Shown: one piece after another, positions 1 to 6,477 of the stretch
Position numbering within the stretch: the stretch's first letter is position 1
Layout: each line of letters starts with the position of its first letter
Assembly: GCA_021298875.1 (NCBI GenBank)
Contig: JAJTHJ010000131.1
Coordinates: 1 to 6,785, forward strand
Length of the DNA stretch: 6,785 bases
Origin: Burkholderiales bacterium
GTDB taxonomy: Bacteria > Pseudomonadota > Gammaproteobacteria > Burkholderiales > Burkholderiaceae_F
Direction of reading: 5' to 3'
Translations under genes and position numbers: made by a program
Notes under the pieces: generated by a model
What the model was told of the DNA's origin: nothing
The model's database searches: none
Seen by the model: the letters and a program-made list of their open reading frames with translations, nothing else

Positions 1-1065
1 CAGCGCACGCGCGGCGGTCGCGTATTGGGCGGCATCGCTGCCGTCCATAACTAGCACCGTGCCGCTTGCCGCTTGCGGAAAGTTGCGCTTCAACGAGCGG
101 CGGTACGCCGGGTCATAGTGCTGGGTGAGCAACTGCTCGACCAGCGCCTGCCAGTCGCCGGCCGCGGCGAGTTGTTTCCATTGCGCCACCGGCCCGTGAC
201 CGTGCAGCGGCACCAGACAATCCAGTTGCGCGGTCAGTGCGGCGGGCGCCTGCTCGAAGTGCGTGTATTCCTCGCGCAGCAACCGAATCCGCTGCGGCAG
301 CGGCAGTTCCAGCCGCAGGCAGGGCGCCGCGCGCATGGCGTCGAGCAGCGCGGTGGGCACGCGCAGGTTGCCGACTTTGCGGCTCTCCGATTCCACGTAC
401 ACCGGCCGCGCGGGGTCGAAGCGGTGCAGGGCCCACCAAATGAGACCTTCGAAACGCTTTTGCGATGGTTGCGCGGCGCCGGGCTGCCCGCCCAGCACCG
501 AGCCGCGGTGGCAGGCCAGCTCTTCGAGGTCGAGCACCTGCGCGCCCGCCTCCGCCAGCGCGCGCAGCAGGCGGCTCTTGCCGCTGCCGGTCGGCCCGCA
601 GACGACTTGCCAGCGGTATCGCGCCGGCAGCACTTCGAGTTGCGCCAACACCATGCGGCGCCAAGCGCGGTAGCCGCCGGCCAGTTGCTGGGCGCGCCAG
701 CCGATCCGTCGCAGCACGTGCACCAGCGCGCCGCTGCGCTCGCCGCCGCGCCAGCAGTAAACGAGCGGCCGCCAATCGCGCGGCTGCGCGGCAAACTGCA
801 GCTCCAGCAGGGCGGCGATGTTGCGTGCGGCCAGCGCAGCGCCGACGCGGCGCGCAGCGAAGGGCGAGTCCTGCTTGTACAGCGTGCCCACCTGCGCCCG
901 CTGCGCGTCGTCGAGCACCGGGCAGTTGATTGCACCGGGCAGGGCGTCCTCGGCGAACTCGGCCGGGCTGCGCGCATCGAGGATCGCCGAGTACTCCGCC
1001 AAGTGCGCCAGCGCTGCCGCCGGCTCGACCGCGTCGCGTCGCGGCGCCGCCGCGTCAGCGGCCAT
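1..1065 (-). CDS. mnmH: tRNA 2-selenouridine synthase (3' end cut by window edge)
   Basis: MnmH (SelU/YbbB) replaces the sulfur of 2-thiouridine at the wobble position of tRNA-Lys, -Glu and -Gln with selenium from selenophosphate, through a geranylated intermediate; it acts in the cytoplasm. The visible 355 residues show both family domains. The N-terminal rhodanese-like domain (about 1-145) carries DARSPAEF near 30 and the active-site loop YCWRGGERSG with Cys104. A P-loop domain follows, with GPTGSGKS at 157-164, the family motif DLEELACHRGSVLG near 179, QKRFEGLI near 202 and VESESRKVGN near 224. A YDPAYRRSL motif lies near the C-terminus. E. coli MnmH has 364 residues, so only a short tail should be missing. 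The ATG at 1065 lies inside the end of tesA, whose TGA is at 1057-1055. No clear Shine-Dalgarno precedes it, which suggests coupling to tesA translation. The identification is firm; selenium use in this organism is inferred from the family. Confidence 0.94.
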   Translation of the reverse strand, partial: MAADAAAPRRDAVEPAAALAHLAEYSAILDARSPAEFAEDALPGAINCPVLDDAQRAQVGTLYKQDSPFAARRVGAALAARNIAALLELQFAAQPRDWRPLVYCWRGGERSGALVHVLRRIGWRAQQLAGGYRAWRRMVLAQLEVLPARYRWQVVCGPTGSGKSRLLRALAEAGAQVLDLEELACHRGSVLGGQPGAAQPSQKRFEGLIWWALHRFDPARPVYVESESRKVGNLRVPTALLDAMRAAPCLRLELPLPQRIRLLREEYTHFEQAPAALTAQLDCLVPLHGHGPVAQWKQLAAAGDWQALVEQLLTQHYDPAYRRSLKRNFPQAASGTVLVMDGSDAAQYATAARAL

Positions 1066-1699
1066 CGCGCGGCGCGCCCAGCAGCGGGCGCAGGTGCGTC
1101 CAGACGTTGTCCAACATCTGCGGCTGGGCCGACTGCGCGGGGTGAATGCGGTCGGGTTGGAAGAACTCGGCCTTTTCGGCAAAGCCGTCGAGCAGGAACG
1201 GGGTTAGCGCGACCTTCTTCTCGCGCGCTAACTCGGCGAAGGTGGCAAAGAAACGGTCGGAATACTCACGCCCGTAGTTGGGCGGCACGCGGATGCCGAC
1301 CAGCAACACTTTCGCACCGGCGGCGCGGCTGGCGTCGATCATCGCCGCCAAATTGGCGCGCATCGTCGCCAGCGGCAGACCGCGCAGCCCGTCATTGGCG
1401 CCGAGCTCGATCACGACGACGGCCGGCCGATGCTCCTTGAGCAGCGCGGGCAGGCGCGTGCGGCCGCCGCTCGTCGTCTCGCCGCTGATGCTGGCGTTGA
1501 CGACCTCATGGGGATATCCCTGTTGGCGTGTACGGTCGGCCAGCAACTTGACCCAGCCGGTGTCGCGCGGCAGCCCGTACTCTGCCGATAAACTGTCGCC
1601 CAACACGAGCACCTTGGGCGCGGGCGCCGCGATGGCCGCGCCAGCCGCGGCCAGCAGCGCGGCGCCGAGCAGGTGCCGAAGGAAGTTTCTCTTGAGCAT
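1055..1699 (-). CDS. tesA: Periplasmic GDSL esterase / acyl-CoA thioesterase I / lysophospholipase
   Basis: TesA is an SGNH-fold serine hydrolase of the periplasm that cleaves acyl thioesters, arylesters and lysophospholipids. The 214-residue product is close to the 208 of E. coli TesA. It opens with a signal peptide: a basic MLKRNFLRH start, then an Ala/Leu-rich core and a likely cleavage after an Ala near 24-27. Block I is LGDSLSAEYG with nucleophile Ser36. Block II is NASISGETTSGG with Gly73. Block III is ELGANDGLRG with Asn102. Block V is DRIHP with Asp183 and His186. All catalytic and oxyanion residues are therefore present. The ATG at 1699 is the only in-frame start that leaves a proper signal peptide, yet its upstream sequence is pyrimidine-rich with no Shine-Dalgarno. 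The gene is divergent from ybbA across 21 bp and overlaps mnmH downstream by 11 bp. The family is certain; the physiological substrate is not. Confidence 0.94.
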   Translation of the reverse strand: MLKRNFLRHLLGAALLAAAGAAIAAPAPKVLVLGDSLSAEYGLPRDTGWVKLLADRTRQQGYPHEVVNASISGETTSGGRTRLPALLKEHRPAVVVIELGANDGLRGLPLATMRANLAAMIDASRAAGAKVLLVGIRVPPNYGREYSDRFFATFAELAREKKVALTPFLLDGFAEKAEFFQPDRIHPAQSAQPQMLDNVWTHLRPLLGAPRDGR

Positions 1700-1706
1700 C
1701 GAATGG

Positions 1707-1713
1707 AAAGGAA
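1707..1713 (+). promoter_or_regulatory. Ribosome binding site of the YbbA-type ATPase
   Basis: The purine stretch AAAGGAA ends 7 nt before the ATG at 1721 and matches the 16S rRNA anti-Shine-Dalgarno core. It decides the start at 1721 over in-frame ATGs at 1673 and 1703. The one at 1673 would run into the tesA coding region, and the one at 1703 would place this motif inside the gene. Confidence 0.65.
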
Positions 1714-1720
1714 TGTGCCG

Positions 1721-2404
1721 ATGTCGCCACTCGCCATCGAGGCGACCGCGTTGACCAAGATCGTGCAGGACGCCACCGGCAGCCTGACGATTCTCGACGA
1801 TATTAACGTTTCGATCGCCGCCGGCGAGACGGTGGCCATCGTCGGTGCCTCCGGATCCGGCAAGTCCACGCTGCTCGGCCTGCTGGCGGGGCTGGACACA
1901 CCCACCACGGGCAACGTCAAGCTCTTTGGCGAGGATCTCTTCAGCCGCGACGAAGACGCGCGCGCCGCGCTGCGCGCGGCCAAGGTTGGCTTCGTGTTCC
2001 AGTCGTTCCAATTGCTGCCGCACCTGACGGCGTTGGAGAACGTACTGCTGCCAATGGAACTGTCGGGCGTTGCGCCCGACGGGCAGGACCCGACGGCCGC
2101 GGCGCGCGCACTGCTGGCACGCGTGGGCTTGGGCGAGCGGCTGTCGCACTACCCCAAGTACCTGTCGGGCGGCGAGCAGCAGCGCGTGGCGCTCGCCCGT
2201 GCCTTTGTCGGCCATCCGCCGCTGCTGCTGGCCGACGAGCCGACTGGCAGCCTCGATGCGCGCACTGGCGAGGCGGTGATCGACCTGATGTTCGAGTTGA
2301 ACCGGGAGCGCGGCTCCACACTGGTGCTGGTCACGCACGATTTGGAGATCGCCGCGCGCTGCGGGCGGCGGATCGAACTGCACGCGGGGCGGATTCAGCC
2401 CTGA
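1721..2404 (+). CDS. ybbA: YbbA-type ABC transporter ATP-binding protein (MacB/LolD class)
   Basis: This is the nucleotide-binding subunit of an ABC complex of the MacB/LolD/YbbA class. Such complexes drive transmembrane movement of substrates or extraction of lipids and lipoproteins rather than classical import. The 227-residue protein has every ATPase motif: Walker A GASGSGKST at 42-50, the Q-loop in FVFQSFQLLP (Gln94), signature LSGGEQQR at 148-155, Walker B LLLADEP at 168-174 with Glu173, the D-loop SLDA, and switch His206 in VTHD. Length matches E. coli YbbA (about 228). In E. coli ybbA is divergent from tesA, as here, and is followed by the permease gene ybbP. Here the next gene, nnr, is convergent, so no permease is adjacent. 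The YbbA name rests on the class motifs plus the tesA neighbourhood; a LolD-like role cannot be excluded from sequence alone. The gene ends in TGA at 2402-2404, within the end of nnr. Confidence 0.9.
   Translation: MSPLAIEATALTKIVQDATGSLTILDDINVSIAAGETVAIVGASGSGKSTLLGLLAGLDTPTTGNVKLFGEDLFSRDEDARAALRAAKVGFVFQSFQLLPHLTALENVLLPMELSGVAPDGQDPTAAARALLARVGLGERLSHYPKYLSGGEQQRVALARAFVGHPPLLLADEPTGSLDARTGEAVIDLMFELNRERGSTLVLVTHDLEIAARCGRRIELHAGRIQP
2385..2403. other. Small hairpin across the convergent ybbA/nnr ends
   Basis: CGGGGC at 2385-2390 can pair with GCCCTG at 2398-2403, giving six pairs including one G-U, around a 7-nt loop. It spans the overlap of the two convergent reading frames; the nnr stop is in the loop and part of the ybbA stop is in the stem. 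No T-run follows on either strand, so it is not a canonical intrinsic terminator. Such short GC stems also arise by chance in GC-rich DNA. Confidence 0.25.
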
Positions 2405-3858
2405 GTCGCGCCGCGCTCTTCGGCGAGGACGGTGGCGGCCAGCGCAGGCAGATCGCCGGCGACCAAGCCGACATCGGCGCCGAAGCGATCGGCCGCGGCA
2501 CCGTGCAACCAGACGGCGGCGAGCACGGCCTGCAACGGGTCGTAGTGCTGCGCGAGTAACGCGCCGATCATTCCCGCCAGCACATCGCCGGTGCCGGGCG
2601 TGGCCAAGGCGGGTGAGCCGGTCGGGTTGATCCAGTAACGGCCACCCGGTTCGGCGATCACCGAGCCGGCCCCTTTGAGCACGACGAGCGCGGCGAAACG
2701 CTGCGCGAGTTGCCGTACGGCGGCGATGCGGTCGGCTTGCACGGCAGGGGCGTCGGTGCCGAGCAGGCGCGCGGCTTCGAGCGGGTGCGGCGTGAGCACG
2801 CGCGTGGCACCCGCGGCGACGCAGCGCGCGCGCAGGTCGGAGTCGGCGCTCATGAGGTTCAGCGCGTCGGCGTCGAACACGACCGCGCCGTCGCGGTCGA
2901 GGAAGTTGGCGAGCGCGTTGCGCGCCGGCTGGTCCGTGCCCAGGCCGCAGCCGACGACCCAGGCATCGGCGGAGTGCAACGATGCCAGCGGGCGAAACAT
3001 CAGTTCCGGTTGCGCCGGGTCGAGCCGCAACTGCGGCGCGCCGATGCTATCGACGTACACGCGGCCGGCGCCGAGTCGCAAGGCAGCGCGCGCGGCGAGC
3101 AGCGGCGCGCCGACCATGCCCACACCGCCGCCGACGACGGCCACGTCACCGAAGCTGCCCTTGTGCGTATCGCGGCGCCGCGGGGCCGCGACGGTGGCGA
3201 AATGCTCCTGGGTGTTCAGCCAGCCTGCGGGATCTGCGGGTGGGAGGTCCAAGTCGGCGACTTCGACAAAGCCCGCCGCGTCGCAGCCGGAATGCGTGAA
3301 CAAGCCCGGCTTGGCACCGATGAAGGTGATCGTCGCGTCCGCGCCGACGCCCGCGATGCCGCCGACCCAGGCGCCGGTATCGGCATCCAGTCCGCTCGGC
3401 AGATCGAGCGCCAGCACCGGGGCCGGTTGGCTCCGCATCCAGCGCACGGCATCCAGAAACCTGCCGGCCAGTGGCCGCGCCATGCCGATGCCGAACATGG
3501 CATCGACCACGAGATCGAAGCGCTCCTGCGCGGGCGGCGCAGCAAGCGTGTTTCCGCCCGTGCTGTCCCACAGGGCCCGTGCGCCGCGAGCGTCTTCTGC
3601 CGTCGGCGCGGCGAGCGCCACGCAGCGCACGTCGCGGCCGGCCTGTTTCAAGTGCACGGCCAGCTCGTAACCATCGCCACCGTTGTTGCCCGGCCCGCAG
3701 ACGATCAGCACGCGCTGCGCGGCCCGGTAGCGGCGCGCGACGAAGTCGGCCGCCGCGCGCCCCGCGCGCTGCATCAGCGTACGCGGCGGCAGTTGCGCCG
3801 CCGCAGCCGCCTCGATGGCGCGCAGTTCTTCGACGCGGTACAGGCCCATGCTTGGCAT
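2395..3858 (-). CDS. nnr: Bifunctional NAD(P)HX epimerase / ADP-dependent NAD(P)HX dehydratase
   Basis: Nnr repairs hydrated NADH and NADPH (NAD(P)HX). The N-terminal YjeF_N domain interconverts the R and S forms, and the C-terminal ribokinase-like domain dehydrates the S form using ADP. At 487 residues it has the usual full two-domain length. Epimerase marks are RTLMQRAGRAAADF near 26, the nucleotide/K+ loop GPGNNGGDG at 55-63, DAMFGIGMARPLAG near 119 and DLPSGLDADTG near 152. Dehydratase marks are HKGSFGDVAVVGGGVGMVGA near 232, LTPHPLEAARLLG at 355-367, VVLKGAGSVI near 392 and NPTGSPALATPGTGDVLAG ending at 429, with likely catalytic Asp425. The start at 3858 is preferred over an in-frame ATG at 3849 because a weak AAAG lies 8-11 nt upstream of it. 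It follows the dadA stop by 10 bp, and its 3' end overlaps the convergent ybbA. Confidence 0.96.
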   Translation of the reverse strand: MPSMGLYRVEELRAIEAAAAAQLPPRTLMQRAGRAAADFVARRYRAAQRVLIVCGPGNNGGDGYELAVHLKQAGRDVRCVALAAPTAEDARGARALWDSTGGNTLAAPPAQERFDLVVDAMFGIGMARPLAGRFLDAVRWMRSQPAPVLALDLPSGLDADTGAWVGGIAGVGADATITFIGAKPGLFTHSGCDAAGFVEVADLDLPPADPAGWLNTQEHFATVAAPRRRDTHKGSFGDVAVVGGGVGMVGAPLLAARAALRLGAGRVYVDSIGAPQLRLDPAQPELMFRPLASLHSADAWVVGCGLGTDQPARNALANFLDRDGAVVFDADALNLMSADSDLRARCVAAGATRVLTPHPLEAARLLGTDAPAVQADRIAAVRQLAQRFAALVVLKGAGSVIAEPGGRYWINPTGSPALATPGTGDVLAGMIGALLAQHYDPLQAVLAAVWLHGAAADRFGADVGLVAGDLPALAATVLAEERGATQG

Positions 3859-3868
3859 GGGCGCTACT

Positions 3869-5131
3869 TTAGGCTTTTGCGCCGCGGGCGTACCTGTCGA
3901 GCGTCAAGCCGGCCAGTTCGATCTCCGGTTTGCGGCCTGCCACTACATCGGCGACTGCCCGCGCGGAGCCGCAGGCGAGCAGCCAACCGCTGCCGCCGTG
4001 GCCGACGTTCAGGTACAGGTTCGGTATCGGGGTCGCGCCCAGCAGCGGTGGGCCGTCGGGCAGCATCGGCCGCGCACCGACCCAGGCGCGCGCGTTGACG
4101 AAAGACGCGGCCGACGGAAACCAGTCGCTCGCCACCTTGCGCAGCGTCCGCAGCGCGGACTCGCGCAACCGCGGCCGGCGCGGGCCGATCTCCGCCGTCC
4201 CGGCCACGCGCAGCCGGTTACCCATCCGCGTGACGGCGACCTTGTAGGTCTCGTCCATGAACGACATGAACGGGGCGTACTCGTGGCGCGCGATCTGCGC
4301 GGTCAGCGAGTAGCCGAGCACCGGGATCAGCGGCACCCTGATGCCGGCCGTGCGCAGCAGCGCAGCGCTTTCCACTCCGGCGGCAACGACGTAGGCGTCA
4401 GCTGCCAAGGGGCCGTCGTCCGTATCCAGGCGCTCGATGCCTTGCGCGCCGGGGACGAGCCGCAGCGCGGTGGTGTCGAAGCGGAACTCCACGCCGTCGC
4501 GCGCGAGCACGTCGCGCAGGCGGCGCGCAAAGTACGCGCAGTTGCCGGTCTCGTCGTCGGGCAGGTGCACGGCGGCGGCGAGCGGCGCGCCCTGGACCAG
4601 CGCCGGCTCCAGTTCGCGCGCCTGCGCCGGCGTCAACTCGCGAAAGGGCACGCCGGCCTCGCTCAGCCAGGCGCGCGCGGGCGCGGCCCGCTCGAACTCA
4701 CGCTGGCTGCGAAAGAGTTGCAGATAGCCCGACCCCTGCTCGAAGTCGATCACGTGCCGGTCGCGCACTTCGTGCAGCACGATGCGGCTGTAGACGGCGA
4801 GCCGGTACATCCGCTCCTTGTTTTGCACGTAGCGCTTGGCGCGGCATTCGCCGAGCCAGCGCGCCAGCCAACCGAGCGTGGCGGGCCGCAGCGTCGGCCG
4901 CAGCACCAGCGGCGCATGGCGGCTGAAGAGGTACTGAAGTACGCGCGTGGGCATTCCCGGTTGCGCCCATGGCGAGGCGTAGGCGGGTGCCAACACGCCG
5001 GCATTGGCGAAGCTGGCACCCTGGGCGGCGCCGGGATTGCGTTCGACGACGGTGACCTGGAAACCTTGCTGGCGCAAGGCGTAGGCAGTGCAGACGCCGA
5101 CGATGCCGGCGCCGATGACGACCACGTGCAT
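3869..5131 (-). CDS. dadA: DadA-type FAD-dependent D-amino acid dehydrogenase
   Basis: DadA enzymes oxidatively deaminate D-amino acids to 2-oxo acids and ammonia, passing electrons from FAD to the respiratory chain at the inner membrane. The 420-residue product is near the 432 of E. coli DadA. It begins with the dinucleotide-binding motif VVIGAGIVG (glycines at 7, 9 and 12), with acidic Glu30 at the end of the second strand for the ribose. FANAGVLAPAYASPWAQPGMP (about 41-61) is the family region near the flavin. The C-terminal part has WVGARPMLPDGPPLLG at 350-365 and a flavin-contacting NVGHGGSGWLLACGSA at 375-390. Substrate-specificity residues cannot be read reliably, so the enzyme may prefer a particular D-amino acid or a cyclic imino acid. 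It lies 45 bp after dctM and 10 bp before nnr on the same strand, which implies co-transcription. Upstream of the ATG there is only a weak AAGA. The family assignment is firm; the exact substrate, and orthology to dadA rather than a paralogue, are open. Confidence 0.87.
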   Translation of the reverse strand: MHVVVIGAGIVGVCTAYALRQQGFQVTVVERNPGAAQGASFANAGVLAPAYASPWAQPGMPTRVLQYLFSRHAPLVLRPTLRPATLGWLARWLGECRAKRYVQNKERMYRLAVYSRIVLHEVRDRHVIDFEQGSGYLQLFRSQREFERAAPARAWLSEAGVPFRELTPAQARELEPALVQGAPLAAAVHLPDDETGNCAYFARRLRDVLARDGVEFRFDTTALRLVPGAQGIERLDTDDGPLAADAYVVAAGVESAALLRTAGIRVPLIPVLGYSLTAQIARHEYAPFMSFMDETYKVAVTRMGNRLRVAGTAEIGPRRPRLRESALRTLRKVASDWFPSAASFVNARAWVGARPMLPDGPPLLGATPIPNLYLNVGHGGSGWLLACGSARAVADVVAGRKPEIELAGLTLDRYARGAKA

Positions 5132-5176
5132 GAATCGCGGTGTTCTTGTAGCGGCGCGGCGGATTCTACGGACTCG
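5132..5176 (-). other. dctM-dadA intergenic spacer
   Basis: This 45-bp gap is the longest non-coding stretch in the window. I see no convincing promoter, operator or terminator in it, which supports read-through from dctM into dadA. Confidence 0.5.
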
Positions 5177-6475
5177 TCACAGTTTCATTTGCGCCGGCAG
5201 GTAAGTGACGAGCTCAGGGAAGAACCAGATCGCCAGCACCGCGAACACCATCATCAGGAAGTAGGGGAAGGCGGCGCGCGCGATCTCGTTGATCTGCTTG
5301 TGCATCATGCCTTGCATCACGAAGAGATTGAATCCCACCGGGGGCGTGATCTGCGCCATTTCGACGACCAGCACGATAAAGATGCCGAACCACAGCAAAT
5401 CGATACCGGTGGCTTGCAAGGTGGGCACGAGCACTGCCATCGTCAGGACCACCATTGAGATGCCGTCCAGAAAGCAGCCGAGCACGATGAAGAAAACCAT
5501 CAACAGCAGGATCAGCGCGAAGGGCGAGAGGTTGAGCGCGCCGATGGCTTCGGCCAGTTCGCGCGGCAGGCCGATGAAGCCCATCGACAGAGACAGGAAA
5601 GACGAGCCCGCCAGGATCAACGCGATCATGCAGTACAGGCGCGTGGCGGACATCAGCGAATCGACGAACGCGCGCCAAGACAGCGTGCGTTGAAAGACCC
5701 CGAGCAGCAGCGCGCCAACGACGCCGAGCGACGCCGCCTCGGTCGCGGTGGCGATGCCCGCGTAGATCGAACCCAGCACCGCGCCGATCAGCAGCACGAC
5801 CGGGATCAGATGGCGGGACTCCGCAAGCTTTTGCGCGAACGTGAGCTTGATGTCCGCGGGCGGGATCTGCTCGCGATGGCGCAGCGACCAGAAGATCGTG
5901 TAGCCCATGAACAGACCCGCCAGCATCAGACCGGGGATCACCCCGGCGATGAAGAGCTTGCCGATCGACACGTCGGCGGCCACGCCGTAGACGATCATGA
6001 TGATCGACGGCGGAATCAGCAGCCCCAGCGTGCCGGCACCGGCGAGCGAGCCGATCGAAATGCTCTCCGGATACTTGCGCTTGGCGAGTTCCGGCAGCGT
6101 GATCTTGCCGATGGTCGCGCAGGTGGCGGCGGACGAGCCGGACACCGCGGCGAAGATCGTGCAGCCGATGATATTGGTGTGCAGCAGCCGTCCCGGCAGC
6201 CATTGCAGCCAAGGCGCGAGCCCGCGGAACATGCCTTCGGAGAGCTTGGTCTTGAGCAGGATCTCGCCCATCCAGATGAAGAGCGGCAGCGCGGTCAGGG
6301 TCCAACTGGACATCGAACCCCAGACGGTCAGCGCCAGGCTGTCGCCGGCGAGCCGGTTGGTGAACAACTCCATCGCGATCCAAGCCACACCGAGCACGGC
6401 GATGCCGATCCAGATGCCGGCGCCGAGCAGCGCGAAGATCAGCAGCACCAGGGCCAGCGCGCTCAAGGCTTCCAT
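5177..6475 (-). CDS. dctM: TRAP transporter large permease (DctM family)
   Basis: This is the large membrane subunit of a tripartite ATP-independent periplasmic (TRAP) transporter. It forms the Na+-coupled transport domain that works with DctQ and a periplasmic binding protein. The 432-residue product is almost entirely hydrophobic helices and has the usual family length and topology. Family motifs are LPLFIWMGEIL near 63, AAVSGSSAATCATIG at 109-123 (the conserved Ser/Thr-rich re-entrant loop), LGLLIPPSIIMIVYG near 150-164, YAGIATATEAASLG near 238-251, FLDGISMVVLT near 335 and QITPPVGFNLFV at 375-386. The ATG at 6475 begins the expected first helix, lies 2 bp after the dctQ stop and has a good ribosome binding site. 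An upstream extension in the same frame would only shadow dctQ. Substrate cannot be told from the permease; C4-dicarboxylates, 2-oxo acids, amino-acid derivatives and others are all handled by this family. Confidence 0.95.
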   Translation of the reverse strand: MEALSALALVLLIFALLGAGIWIGIAVLGVAWIAMELFTNRLAGDSLALTVWGSMSSWTLTALPLFIWMGEILLKTKLSEGMFRGLAPWLQWLPGRLLHTNIIGCTIFAAVSGSSAATCATIGKITLPELAKRKYPESISIGSLAGAGTLGLLIPPSIIMIVYGVAADVSIGKLFIAGVIPGLMLAGLFMGYTIFWSLRHREQIPPADIKLTFAQKLAESRHLIPVVLLIGAVLGSIYAGIATATEAASLGVVGALLLGVFQRTLSWRAFVDSLMSATRLYCMIALILAGSSFLSLSMGFIGLPRELAEAIGALNLSPFALILLLMVFFIVLGCFLDGISMVVLTMAVLVPTLQATGIDLLWFGIFIVLVVEMAQITPPVGFNLFVMQGMMHKQINEIARAAFPYFLMMVFAVLAIWFFPELVTYLPAQMKL

Positions 6476-6477
6476 CG

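Noticed and set aside
73..1440. A 455-codon plus-strand open frame opposite mnmH and tesA
   Set aside because: The predicted product is rich in Arg, Ala, Gln and His with no recognisable domain. It lies antisense to two clearly identified genes and is the typical shadow frame of GC-rich DNA.
1548..1592. TTGACC (1548-1553) and GATAAA (1587-1592) as a ybbA promoter
   Set aside because: The spacing between the two hexamers is far from 17 bp and neither has a matching partner at the right distance.
1700..2383. N-terminal extension of tesA by about 228 codons upstream of 1699 in the same frame
   Set aside because: The extension is antisense to the intact ABC ATPase and would bury the TesA signal peptide in the middle of the protein.
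2710..4098. A 462-codon plus-strand open frame opposite nnr and the end of dadA
   Set aside because: Low-complexity Arg/Ala/Gly composition with no family motifs, fully antisense to well-supported coding sequence.
5132..5166. Inverted repeat GAATC/GATTC in the dctM-dadA spacer as a possible operator or attenuator
   Set aside because: Only five clean pairs with a loop of about 25 nt and no T-run; this is expected by chance.
3815..5458. A 547-codon plus-strand open frame, one of the longest in the window, opposite dadA and the end of dctM
   Set aside because: Length alone is not evidence at this GC content. The sequence is Arg/Gln/His/Ala-rich with no domain, while the opposite strand encodes an intact FAD enzyme and TRAP permease.
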